64,000 nucleotides of DNA, from assembly GCA_029218425.1 (NCBI GenBank), contig JAQXRH010000010.1:49703-113702 (forward strand), given 5' to 3'. The notes beneath the pieces were generated by a model. That model was not told where the DNA came from and did not search any database. It saw only the letters and a list, made by a program, of their open reading frames with translations. The position numbers and the translations under genes are program-made. Origin of the DNA: Bacteroidales bacterium. GTDB lineage: Bacteria; Bacteroidota; Bacteroidia; Bacteroidales; Muribaculaceae. This document shows positions 31,817 through 40,831 of this stretch, piece by piece; position 1 is the stretch's first letter; each line of letters begins with the position of its first letter.

Positions 31817-33676
31817 TTATACAAGTTTGAGATTGAATTTCTCTATCAGTTTGACTATCTCGGGCGATACGGCCGTGATATGTGCCAATATCTCGCGGTC
31901 GTTCCATATCATCGGCGACGGCCCCGATTCGTTGATCGATAGCGTGATATTGAACTTGTCGTTGTTGATGGCATTGCGTATATGCGCAAGCAATTCTGGC
32001 AGATGGCTGCGAAATTCCGCCGTCTGTATCTCGTTCTCCAACGCTACGTCGTAGGTGTCGTTGCCTACGTTGCGCGGCCGGCACGCTCGCATGGTGTTGG
32101 TAAGGATATGCTCTGTGGGACGCTCGGCGGCATAACTGTCCCACGCGGCATTCACCTGCTCGTCGGTGTAACGCTCTGCCCTGTGGGCCCCGCTCGTTTC
32201 TGCCCGCATCGCCTGTGCGCCGCCTGTGGCCGTAGCCTCGGTGCGGTGCGTAGTGCGTAGCACTCGCCCGCTGCGCGCTGCCGGTGGCGGTGCGCCTGCC
32301 CCGGGTGTCGGTGCCATTGTCCTCGCTGCCGTCGCCGTGGCCGCCTGGCGCGGTGCCGCGGGTGCCGGGATGCTTTGATATGCCGGTGACATCGCCTGCG
32401 CCTGAGTGCTCTGCTGTGTCGCCGGTTGTGCCGCGGCCCCCTGCTGCGCTTGCCGCAACGTCTCTGGCGCCTTGGTCGTATTCGCCGGCGTTGCAGCGGC
32501 TGCATATGCCGGCGTTGCCGCCTCATTGCTGGCGGCAAATGGCTTTAACTGCCCCTCTCCGCTGCCGCTATAAGTGGGGGAGGGGCTTTGTAGTTGGCAC
32601 AGCCTGATGAGCAACAGCTCCGCAAGAAAGGTCTTCGACGATGCCTGACGGTAATTCATGTCGGCCTCGTTGCATAGGCTCATCGCCGCATAATAAAATT
32701 CCAACGGCAACGATTTCGACGTCGCCGCCATCGCCGCTTTCACCTCGTCGTCGGTGTCCAACAACGACAACGTCGACTCCGACCGCGCTACCATCAGGTC
32801 GCGTATGTACGCCGCCAACCCCGTTATGAAAAAGTGCGTGTCAAATCCCCTGTCGCGTATCTCTTTGTATATCAACAAGGCGCTCTGCACGTCCCCTTTC
32901 ACAAACGCCCCGCACAATCTCTCGTAATATGTCGCATCAAGCACATTCAGGTTGGCTATCGCCGACCCATACGTGATATTCCCTCGCGACGACGCTGCAA
33001 CTTGGTCAAATATCGACAACGCATCGCGCATCGCCCCGTCGGCCTTCCTCGCTATCAGACTCAATGCCGACCGCTCTGCCGTGATTCCTTCCTGCGACGC
33101 TACATACGCCAGATGGTCTACCATGTCGGCCACCGTGATACGGTTGAAATCATATATCTGGCATCGCGACAATATCGTCGGTATGATCTTCTGCTTCTCT
33201 GTCGTAGCTAAAATGAACACTACATAGCTCGGCGGCTCCTCAAGGGTCTTCAAAAACGCATTAAACGCTGCCGACGACAACATGTGCACCTCGTCGATGA
33301 TAAACACGCGGTAGCGACCCTCCGTCGGTGGCACCTGCACCTGGTCAACCAACCCGCGTATGTCGTCGACACTGTTGTTCGACGCCGCATCAAGCTCTAT
33401 GATGTTCATCGAACGGTTCTCATTAAACGACTTGCACGAGTCGCACTCGTTGCACGGGTCCCCATCCGCCGTGGGATGCATGCAGTTGATTGTCTTGGCA
33501 AATATACGCGCACATGAGGTCTTGCCGACTCCGCGTCCTCCGCAAAACAGGTAGGCATGCGCCAACCGGTCGGTCGCTATCGCATTCTTCAGCGTCGCCG
33601 TCAATGCCTTCTGCCCTACAACCGAGGCAAACGTCGTGGGTCTATATTTCCTTGCCGATACAATGTAATTATCCAT
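31817..33676 (-). CDS. dnaX: DNA polymerase III subunit gamma/tau
   Basis: ARKYRPTTFASVVGQKALTATLKNAI, LFCGGRGVGKTSCARIFAKTINC, VFIIDEVHMLSSAAFNAFLKTLEEPP. Confidence 0.96.
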   Translation of the reverse strand: MDNYIVSARKYRPTTFASVVGQKALTATLKNAIATDRLAHAYLFCGGRGVGKTSCARIFAKTINCMHPTADGDPCNECDSCKSFNENRSMNIIELDAASNNSVDDIRGLVDQVQVPPTEGRYRVFIIDEVHMLSSAAFNAFLKTLEEPPSYVVFILATTEKQKIIPTILSRCQIYDFNRITVADMVDHLAYVASQEGITAERSALSLIARKADGAMRDALSIFDQVAASSRGNITYGSAIANLNVLDATYYERLCGAFVKGDVQSALLIYKEIRDRGFDTHFFITGLAAYIRDLMVARSESTLSLLDTDDEVKAAMAATSKSLPLEFYYAAMSLCNEADMNYRQASSKTFLAELLLIRLCQLQSPSPTYSGSGEGQLKPFAASNEAATPAYAAAATPANTTKAPETLRQAQQGAAAQPATQQSTQAQAMSPAYQSIPAPAAPRQAATATAARTMAPTPGAGAPPPAARSGRVLRTTHRTEATATGGAQAMRAETSGAHRAERYTDEQVNAAWDSYAAERPTEHILTNTMRACRPRNVGNDTYDVALENEIQTAEFRSHLPELLAHIRNAINNDKFNITLSINESGPSPMIWNDREILAHITAVSPEIVKLIEKFNLKLV

Positions 33677-33809
33677 CAGCTTTCATTTTTCATTCAATCT
33701 ACAAATATAATAATAATTCCCATATATTCCACCCCTCAATCCCCCAACTTTATATTTCTTTTGCATATACCCCTCCCCATTGCTCCGCCTCGTCCCGCCT
33801 CGTCCCGCC

Positions 33810-33922
33810 GAGGGCGTCCGCCAGGACGCCGATTATTAGTAGCCCCGTACGCCGAGCGTAGCGAGGTGTGCGGGGTTGCGTGCGCCACAACCGGCAGGCG
33901 TCCGTAGCGACGCCGATTTACA
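33810..33922 (+). repeat. Structured intergenic repeat, copy 2
   Basis: gagggcgtccgccaggacgccgattattagtagccccgtacgccgagcgtagcgaggtgtgcgggg...aggcgtccgtagcgacgccgatttac. Confidence 0.85.
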
Positions 33923-33973
33923 TTGCCCCATCATTCCACTTGCCTCCTCATCCTCTATCCCGCCCCCGCCTCT

Positions 33974-34008
33974 GCGTCTTGGTTCTGTGTAGAGGCTTTA
34001 GCCTCGCC
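33974..34008 (+). repeat. REP-like repeat (gcgtcttggttctgtgtagaggctttagcctcgcc), copy 1
   Basis: Core palindrome gaggctttagcctc. Confidence 0.85.
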
Positions 34009-34110
34009 CGCCGTTCCCACCGCTTTAGCCTCGGAGAGGCGTCTTGTCTTCCGCCCGAAACTATTACACGCACATAGAGAGGACGCGATTCCTCGCATCC
34101 TCTCTCTATG

Positions 34111-34182
34111 TAGCCCATAGGAGAATCGAACTCCTCTTTCAAGAATGAAAATCTTGCGTCCTAGCCGATAGACGAATGGGCC
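34111..34182 (-). tRNA. tRNA-Glu(TTC)
   Basis: Reverse complement ggcccattcgtctatcggctaggacgcaagattTTCattcttgaaagaggagttcgattctcctatgggct. Confidence 0.95.
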
Positions 34183-34202
34183 GCGTGCTCCTCAAGAAGA
34201 CC

Positions 34203-34460
34203 TTACGCTGTCAATCCGTTGATGTGACGCGCGATCTTGCTCTTCAGATTCGAAGCTTTATTCTTCGATATCGCTTTCTTTGCAGCGAGCTTGTCCAACA
34301 TCGCTGTAAGCTTTACAAATGCTGCTTCTGCCTCTGCCTTGACTGTCATCTTACGTACTCGACGCACTGCATTGCGTGCGGTCTTCGCATAATAACGGTT
34401 GTGAAGACGACGGCTGGCCGTCTGGCGTATTCTCTTGATTGAAGATTTGTGGTTTGCCAT
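34203..34460 (-). CDS. rpsT: 30S ribosomal protein S20
   Basis: [37 protein letters not shown]...KGIARHING-type C-terminus; start set at MANHKSS. Confidence 0.95.
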   Translation of the reverse strand: MANHKSSIKRIRQTASRRLHNRYYAKTARNAVRRVRKMTVKAEAEAAFVKLTAMLDKLAAKKAISKNKASNLKSKIARHINGLTA

Positions 34461-34496
34461 TATTTTTTCTGACTTTTTTACTTTGTTGTTTATTGG

Positions 34497-34568
34497 TAGC
34501 CCATAGGAGAATCGAACTCCTCTTTCAAGAATGAAAATCTTGCGTCCTAGCCGATAGACGAATGGGCC
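34497..34568 (-). tRNA. tRNA-Glu(TTC), identical second copy
   Basis: Same sequence as 34111-34182. Confidence 0.95.
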
Positions 34569-34716
34569 TCGGTTGCTTCTGGTTTCGCCCACAAAGCGAC
34601 TGCAAAATTACTCACTCTTTTTCAATCTTGCAAATTTTTTGTCAAAAAAAATCCCTACCACTTTCCGTTCTCGCTTTTTAACCTTATTTTTGCACTATCT
34701 TTTCCATATCCCAATC

Positions 34717-35436
34717 ATGCTTATACCAGCCCGCTGCATTACCCTTAACTCCGTTAAATACAACGACTCTCGCTCTATCGTCAACTGCCTCTCTCGAGAG
34801 TGCGGCCGTGTTCCCCTTTTCGTCAACGACGGCAATTCACCAGCCGCTCGTCGCCGTCGGGCCATTATGCTCCCCGGCTCTGCATTCGTCTGCATCCTCG
34901 ACATCCGCGAAAACCGCTCGCTGCAATCTCTCCGCGACATCATGCCCGTGCGAATCATGCACCTCGACAATCCTGTCGTTTCTGCCATCACTCTCTTCGC
35001 CTGCGACTTCCTCGCTACTATCCTGCGCGACTCCCAGCCCGACCCGCTCCTCTTCGATTTCGTCGACGAGTTCTTCGCCCACATCTCCACTTCTCCCCAT
35101 TCCATCGCCAACGCGCCCATCGCTTTCCTCTTCCTGCTCCAACATTTCATGGGCATCGCCCCCGACTCCGCTTCCTACGCCCCGGGTTTTTGCTTCGACT
35201 TCGCCTCCGGCTCTTTCATTCCTGCCCCTCGCCCCAACTCCCAATGGCTCGACGCTTCTCAAGCCGCTTCCCTTTTCTCCCTCTCCCGCATCAACCTTCG
35301 CAACATGCACCTCTTCCCCCTGTCACGCCACGACCGCAACGCCATCCTCGACCTCCTCATCCAATACTATTCTACCCACTTCGGCGCTATCCGCAACCTC
35401 CGTTCTCTTCCAATCCTCCGCGCCCTCTTCGACTGA
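34717..35436 (+). CDS. recO: DNA repair protein RecO
   Basis: ITLNSVKYNDSRSIVNCLSRECGRVPLFV; C-terminal LSRINLRNMHLFPLSRHDRNAILDLLIQYYSTHFGAIRNLRSLPILRALFD. Confidence 0.88.
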   Translation: MLIPARCITLNSVKYNDSRSIVNCLSRECGRVPLFVNDGNSPAARRRRAIMLPGSAFVCILDIRENRSLQSLRDIMPVRIMHLDNPVVSAITLFACDFLATILRDSQPDPLLFDFVDEFFAHISTSPHSIANAPIAFLFLLQHFMGIAPDSASYAPGFCFDFASGSFIPAPRPNSQWLDASQAASLFSLSRINLRNMHLFPLSRHDRNAILDLLIQYYSTHFGAIRNLRSLPILRALFD

Positions 35437-35484
35437 CCTTCCTCCCTGCGATTTATAAAATTTCTCCGATTTTTTCATTCCACT

Positions 35485-35991
35485 TCACCGCCATCCCAGC
35501 AGCCTCGGCAACCCTCCGCCACCTATGCTGTCTATCGTCTCTCGCATCATCTCCATCCCGCGCTCCCATCGCTGCTCGTAGCCTGCCCCTTCGCCCACGC
35601 TCTCATAAATCGCCCCAAGCACCATGTTCGCCATCACTCCTACCATCATCCTCTCTATCGCCGGCCTTACTATCTCCGCCCCCGCATACGCTCCCTTCAG
35701 CTCTATCCACATCGTCCCCACTGTCCCACTCTCGCTCTCCTCATATCCTACCACTCTCGGCATCAGGCCTATCACTACCTCCGCAAACGCATCTCTCACC
35801 AGCTCCGTCAATCCTTCGCTCTGATCCTCCTGCAGCAACGCCCGCTCTCGCTCGGGCAGGTTGACATAGCCCTGCAATGCCGTCACCGCATATATCTTCT
35901 CCATCACTTCCCGCTCTGCTATCTCTATCCTCATCGCTATTTCTCCTATCCCTTTATTTCCGTTTCTACTATTTCCTTTTCTCTCATCCAC
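35485..35991 (-). CDS. Hypothetical protein, last gene of the capsid cassette
   Basis: 168-aa ORF overlapping the upstream gene by a few bases; no recognised family. Confidence 0.55.
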   Translation of the reverse strand: MDERKGNSRNGNKGIGEIAMRIEIAEREVMEKIYAVTALQGYVNLPERERALLQEDQSEGLTELVRDAFAEVVIGLMPRVVGYEESESGTVGTMWIELKGAYAGAEIVRPAIERMMVGVMANMVLGAIYESVGEGAGYEQRWERGMEMMRETIDSIGGGGLPRLLGWR

Positions 35992-36457
35992 TCATCCACT
36001 CTCTCCTACACATCTCCCTGTAATACAATTGCTTCGCATACGCCCTCGTCATGAAAAACGACGACGCTCTCCCTCCCACCAACACTTCCGTCAACGCTTC
36101 CCCAAGTCTCACCCCGCGTCGCTCCATTATCCCTATGCATTTCCTCCCTATCTCTATCATCATGTCGCGCCGCGAATGTCGCCGCAATTTCCCGCTATAA
36201 CGCTCTATCACCCCCCTGCTTATCAAATCGCCTACTGCCCGCCGGGCATATCGGTAACTCACATAATACCCCGGCGCTTCTTGCTCCAACACGGCCCTTA
36301 TCACGCCTTCTACCGTCACTGCCTCCCCGCGCTCATATCGCTGCTGCTTCTCTCGCCTCACCGCTCTCATGAACTCTCTATTGCGCTGCTCTGTATTTTC
36401 TGCCATTGCTCTCCTTTTTTTTATTATCGTTGGCAAAATTACCGCTCGCATGGGCAT
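35984..36457 (-). CDS. Hypothetical protein of the capsid cassette, basic
   Basis: 157-aa ORF in line with the portal-like gene; VEGVIRAVLEQEAPGYYVSYRYARRAVGDLISRGVI. Confidence 0.6.
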   Translation of the reverse strand: MPMRAVILPTIIKKRRAMAENTEQRNREFMRAVRREKQQRYERGEAVTVEGVIRAVLEQEAPGYYVSYRYARRAVGDLISRGVIERYSGKLRRHSRRDMMIEIGRKCIGIMERRGVRLGEALTEVLVGGRASSFFMTRAYAKQLYYREMCRREWMSG

Positions 36458-36489
36458 AACTACTGCCCGGTATAGTTAAAATGGTAAAA

Positions 36490-37965
36490 TTACCACAAAA
36501 TACCACGGAGCTTCTCGTCTCGCTCTTCCCTGAAATGCTCAAACGTAAGCAGCAGGTCGTTTATCGCTACGGTGGCATTCTTCACTTCGCTCTCATATCG
36601 CTCATATCCAACATTGCCGCCGCCGCTGCTCCTGCCCAACAATGAATTGCTCACCCCCGACACGTCCTCAAGCATCTGCAACTCCAAACTCAGCAATTCC
36701 CGCGCTCCGAAATCTCCGGCATTCGTTATCAACTGCTTCGGCTCGGGCACTCCGTCTACCGCCTCGTAGGGTATCACTCCGTCGGGCGACGCCCATAGCG
36801 TCGACAGTTTCTCCCAATCCATATTCGTCGACCGCTGACTCTTCGGAAATAGCAACACTCCTTTCGCCGACGTGCTCATCACTCTGTCCATCAACGTGAT
36901 AAGCCGGTTCACATATATCTGCTGGTCTATGACATCCTCTACCAGCGAATGTACCTCCCCGTCGGTCAACGGATACAGCTTCACTACAAACGGATGGCTC
37001 CCGTGCCCGTAGGGCGACATATACTCGCTCACAACGCTCCCGTCGGCGGTCATCCACCGGCATCGCCAACCTATGCTGTGCGTGACCACGCTATCTATCT
37101 TATGCTCCTCGCCACGCTCTTGCCGTTGCCGGTTCGCTTCATCTATCCAATCGGCCTCGCTCCCTCTCTCTATCCCGCAGCGCCCCGTAGCTCGGTCATA
37201 CCACTTTACTACCTCGCTGCTCTCCAATGTCCACACTTCTACCAAACGGCTTCGCCCTCGCTCTCGGCTTCGCCCAAACTGCTCGCTGCCTCCAGGCCTC
37301 ATCCCCAAAATGCTCTCTCCCGCGCTCTCCTCTACCTGCCACAACAGCTCTCTTATCGCTTTCGCTTTGCTCCGGCTCCCGTATGAAAAGCGCATCACTG
37401 CCTCTGCAGGGCTCATGTCATGCAACATCCCTATCATCTCTATGTCGTCACCCCGCGGATCGGTGAACCTGTTCACGAAAAATTTCCCCGGACTCACATT
37501 GTCTACTCTCACGCCTCGCCGCCCAGGTCGCAGCTCATCGGTCACTCGCTGTACGGCCATCCCCGATATCAGAAATTCCTCCAACGCGCGGCTGTCCATC
37601 TCGTCAAGACTGTTCTCGCGGTATATCTTCGCCATCACGCCATCTCTTATCACTCCTCCACCTTCTCCATCTTCTATCCTCATCCTGAATCTGCCCACCA
37701 CGCATTTCACCATCCTCCTTATCAGATTATTGGTCATCGGGTCTTTGCCATGCTTGAGCGCCTGCTCCCGCGTGGTCATCTTCGTCCCGTCGGGCTCCTC
37801 TATGATGTCGCTCCACTGGTCGCCATATGTGAACCGCTTATACCGCTCGCGCCGCTCCCTGAACTCCGCTCCTCGCTCCCACGCTCGCCGCGCCGCCTGC
37901 ATTATCCCTATCGTCAAGTCATCCTTGACTATCCTATTCTCTCTCGCTTCCCTTTTCTCTTTCAT
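36490..37965 (-). CDS. Phage portal-like protein
   Basis: RRYKRFTYGDQWSD...MTNNLIRRMVKCVVGRFR...EDVIDQQIYVNRLITLMDRVMSTSAKGVLLFP...LQMLEDVSGVSNSLLGRSS, typical of portal core. Confidence 0.75.
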   Translation of the reverse strand: MKEKREARENRIVKDDLTIGIMQAARRAWERGAEFRERRERYKRFTYGDQWSDIIEEPDGTKMTTREQALKHGKDPMTNNLIRRMVKCVVGRFRMRIEDGEGGGVIRDGVMAKIYRENSLDEMDSRALEEFLISGMAVQRVTDELRPGRRGVRVDNVSPGKFFVNRFTDPRGDDIEMIGMLHDMSPAEAVMRFSYGSRSKAKAIRELLWQVEESAGESILGMRPGGSEQFGRSRERGRSRLVEVWTLESSEVVKWYDRATGRCGIERGSEADWIDEANRQRQERGEEHKIDSVVTHSIGWRCRWMTADGSVVSEYMSPYGHGSHPFVVKLYPLTDGEVHSLVEDVIDQQIYVNRLITLMDRVMSTSAKGVLLFPKSQRSTNMDWEKLSTLWASPDGVIPYEAVDGVPEPKQLITNAGDFGARELLSLELQMLEDVSGVSNSLLGRSSGGGNVGYERYESEVKNATVAINDLLLTFEHFREERDEKLRGILW

Positions 37966-38039
37966 CGCCTTTCCTCGCTATTGGTTTCGTTTATCTCTCT
38001 ATCTCCAATCATCCCGCCCTTCCCGCCCCAGCTCCATTG

Positions 38040-38579
38040 CTATATTATCGAAAACAACAATCCTCGTTCCATCTCATAACTGCCGTCGGCCGGTGCGGCT
38101 ATGCACGTCAACTCGCTCAGCTCCCCTTCGCCTACCTTGCTATAAAGCGTCAACTTGCGCCCTCTCACCACTGCTATCGGGCCGCAACTCCCGCCTCTCA
38201 CATATCGGCTCGTCTGCATCCTCGCCATCGCTCCGTCGCTGTCCTCCAATATCCGTGCCGCTCGCTTCCACCCGCTTAGCCTCACTGCTATCGGCCTTAC
38301 GCACGCCGCCGGCAATTCTACATCTATCGTTCCATCTCCGTTGTCGGTCACTTTCGCCTCACCTTTGAGGTCGCGCTGGGGCAACATCATCGGATGCTCT
38401 GTCATCAGCAACCCGCTATACCAGTCGTCTATCTCCGACATCAGCTGCTCATCCAAGCTCTGGCTGTTCTCCATCGTTACTGTCATCGTCGACGTCGTCA
38501 CCGGAAGCATCCCTTTCCTTCGCTTCCACTCCCGCAGCATCTCTTCCTTGCTCAATTTTATCATCATAATCCTACTCAT
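38040..38579 (-). CDS. Hypothetical protein between portal-like and MCP-like genes
   Basis: 179-aa ORF, KVTDNGDGTIDVELPAACVRPIAVRLSGWKRAARIL; position suggests a head-associated role. Confidence 0.6.
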   Translation of the reverse strand: MSRIMMIKLSKEEMLREWKRRKGMLPVTTSTMTVTMENSQSLDEQLMSEIDDWYSGLLMTEHPMMLPQRDLKGEAKVTDNGDGTIDVELPAACVRPIAVRLSGWKRAARILEDSDGAMARMQTSRYVRGGSCGPIAVVRGRKLTLYSKVGEGELSELTCIAAPADGSYEMERGLLFSII

Positions 38580-38636
38580 CTCAATATAATCCCCTATAAC
38601 CCCTAACCCATACCCCCATAACCTATAACCTATAAC

Positions 38637-40310
38637 TTACACTCCTATCACTCTTACATGAGCCTCCGGATATCGAAGCACCAAGCACGACGCCTCCGTA
38701 ATCACTATCGCCTCGGTATTGCGCTGACCGCTCCGGCGCAAATCCAATCGCTCTGTTCTGAACGGCACATGGCTATACTTCGTCAGATACTCCGGGTCGA
38801 TAATCATCCCGTCATGTGGATGTCCGCACTGGTCAAATATCTCCGACGCCAATACGTAGAGCTTGCCAAATTTCGTCACTATCTCCGTGAAGTCAAGCCC
38901 CCAGCGGGTCATCGTCTCCGTCGCACCTACTGTCTTTACATGCTCCAGCTTGTTAAGCTCCTCTATTAGCATCGTACCCCCGATGAGCAGTTTCTTCGAC
39001 GACCCGCCATTACCCGTAAATGCCGCTCGCGATATCTCTATCAGTCGGTTCATATCCAACGCGCCCTTGGTGTACTCGCACTCTTTCCCGGCTTGATGCC
39101 ATATGCCCCCGGTCAGCATTATCTCGCTGTTCTTTATCGGATCTGTCAACGTGCACGCCGACCCAAACAAAAAGTTCTTCTCCATGCCGCGGCGCATATC
39201 ACTTATCGCTGCCTCTTCCTGATCCGAAAAACTCCAACCTACCTCTTTATTCGCTATCTTGTGATACGTCGACTGCTCTACCTGTGCCTTGAATATCTGG
39301 CAATTGTTGCTCTTCTTGGTCGGCAAGGCCTCAAACTGTGGCGTCTGCACATCAAGCTCTGCAGCTGCTCGCCCCATTCTTACCAACACCGTCCCTGCCG
39401 GTAGCACCGGTACGCTCGACCCGCGACTCGTCTCATTGTTCACCGCTATTACCGATATCCCGGCACTATCCTTCGCCACTACGTAGAGCACCAAGGTCGC
39501 TCGCTCGCCCGCCTTGTTCTCTGCCATCACTTCTGGTACCATTATGGTCTCCGACGGCTCGAAGATACCGTCATCAGCCGTCTTCAACAACGCGCCTTCG
39601 GTCTTCCCCCAGTTAGCTATCACGGTCGACTCCTGCGTCAGCTTCGTCATCACGGCCTTCGTGTCAACCGAATAATACTCTACCGTCATCGACCCGCACT
39701 TGCGTGTGCCGGCATGGCGCGATATCTGGTCTATCGGAGTTGCCATCGGACGTATCTTCACTATGCGCTCGTCTATCTCATTTCGCAATAGCTCCGGCGA
39801 CCCTTCTCGGCTCGTCTGCAACGTCAACGGCTCTCCCTCTACATGCTTACCGCCTGCCACGCCGGCTATCACACTCATAGCCAAGCCATACTCGCTGCCT
39901 CCGCTACATCCGTCAAGCAACAGCTCCACTACGATTATCACCGCAATCAGCCCCAGCATCTTTAATACTCGCTTCATCATCCCTTTCTCCGTTAATCCAT
40001 TTACTCCGTTCTTCAATCCTTCCATCTTCTCATCCTTTTTCTCGTTAACAACTCTTTTCGCTTTCCCACTCTTCTTCTCATCAGCTACCACAGTAGCTTT
40101 CCCACTAACTTTCACATCACCATTCTCTTTCATCTTCACTCTCTTTTTCTCATTAGTTACCACATTAGCTTTCTCACTAACTTTCTCATCACCATTCTCT
40201 TTCATCTTCTCATCACTTTTCTCGTTAACAACTCTTTTCATCTTCACTCTCTTTTTCTCATTAGTTACCACATTAGCTTTCCCATTAAATTTCTCATCCA
40301 TCTTTTTCAT
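38637..40310 (-). CDS. SU10/HK97-type major-capsid-like protein with Lys-rich repeats and a transmembrane segment at the N-terminus
   Basis: NCQIFKAQVEQSTYHKIANKEVGWSFSDQEEAAISDMRRGMEKNFLFG...LLIGGTMLIEELNKLEHVKTVGATETMTRWGLDFTEIVTKFGKLYVLASEIFDQCGHPHDGMIIDPEYLTKY (MCP-like); MMKRVLKMLGLIAVIIVVELLLDGC (TM). Confidence 0.7.
   Translation of the reverse strand: MKKMDEKFNGKANVVTNEKKRVKMKRVVNEKSDEKMKENGDEKVSEKANVVTNEKKRVKMKENGDVKVSGKATVVADEKKSGKAKRVVNEKKDEKMEGLKNGVNGLTEKGMMKRVLKMLGLIAVIIVVELLLDGCSGGSEYGLAMSVIAGVAGGKHVEGEPLTLQTSREGSPELLRNEIDERIVKIRPMATPIDQISRHAGTRKCGSMTVEYYSVDTKAVMTKLTQESTVIANWGKTEGALLKTADDGIFEPSETIMVPEVMAENKAGERATLVLYVVAKDSAGISVIAVNNETSRGSSVPVLPAGTVLVRMGRAAAELDVQTPQFEALPTKKSNNCQIFKAQVEQSTYHKIANKEVGWSFSDQEEAAISDMRRGMEKNFLFGSACTLTDPIKNSEIMLTGGIWHQAGKECEYTKGALDMNRLIEISRAAFTGNGGSSKKLLIGGTMLIEELNKLEHVKTVGATETMTRWGLDFTEIVTKFGKLYVLASEIFDQCGHPHDGMIIDPEYLTKYSHVPFRTERLDLRRSGQRNTEAIVITEASCLVLRYPEAHVRVIGV
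40018..40306. repeat. Intragenic repeats inside the N-terminus of the MCP-like gene
   Basis: cttcactctctttttctcattagttaccacattagctttc at ~40134 and ~40242; tcatcttctcatc.ctttttctcgttaacaactctttt at ~40020 and ~40200. Confidence 0.8.
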
Positions 40311-40409
40311 TAATAATTATTATTAGTATCCTAAAACTATTATATCCATATCTCCGACCTGCCTTCCCTCGCTCGTCGGCCCTTTGCCCGCCTGCTCTGC
40401 CTCGCCTCT

Positions 40410-40445
40410 GCGTCTTGGTTCTGTGTAGAGGCTTTAGCCTCGCCC
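40410..40445 (+). repeat. REP-like repeat, copy 2
   Basis: gcgtcttggttctgtgtagaggctttagcctcgcc. Confidence 0.85.
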
Positions 40446-40455
40446 GCCGCCTCCA

Positions 40456-40505
40456 TTATCTCTCGATAAATCTCGATAAATCTCGATAAATCCCGATAAA
40501 TCCCA
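40456..40505 (+). repeat. Short tandem repeat (tcgataaatc)n
   Basis: ctctcgataaatctcgataaatctcgataaatcccgataaatccc. Confidence 0.85.
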
Positions 40506-40538
40506 CCACGCCTCGCCCGCCGCCACGCCTCGCCTCAG

Positions 40539-40572
40539 CGTCTTGGTTCTGTGTAGAGGCTTTAGCCTCGCC
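40539..40572 (+). repeat. REP-like repeat, copy 3
   Basis: gcgtcttggttctgtgtagaggctttagcctcgcc. Confidence 0.85.
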
Positions 40573-40602
40573 CGCCGGCCCCCTGCCGGCCTCGCCTCGC
40601 CG

Positions 40603-40712
40603 CGGGCGTCCGGCGGACGCCGATTATTAGTAGCCCCGTACGCCGAGCGCAGCGAGGTGTGCGGGGTTCCGTGCGCCCCCGTCAGCAGGCGTCCGTAGCG
40701 ACGCCGATTTAC
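40603..40712 (+). repeat. Structured intergenic repeat, copy 3
   Basis: gggcgtccggcggacgccgattattagtagccccgtacgccgagcgcagcgaggtgtgcgggg...caggcgtccgtagcgacgccgatttac. Confidence 0.85.
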
Positions 40713-40740
40713 ATCTCCCATCGTCCATCGCCACGCCTCA

Positions 40741-40775
40741 GCGTCTTGGCCCTGTGTAGAGGCTTTAGCCTCGCC
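40741..40775 (+). repeat. REP-like repeat, copy 4 (diverged)
   Basis: gcgtcttggccctgtgtagaggctttagcctcgcc. Confidence 0.8.
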
Positions 40776-40831
40776 CACCGCTCCCAGCAAGTCTTGCGAT
40801 TCGTAAAGGCTATTACCCCCACTCATCCACT

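Noticed and set aside
37073-38368. 431-aa + strand ORF opposite the portal-like gene
   Set aside because: Low-complexity Ser/Pro/Leu-rich translation antisense to a convincing portal-like protein; a by-product of composition bias.
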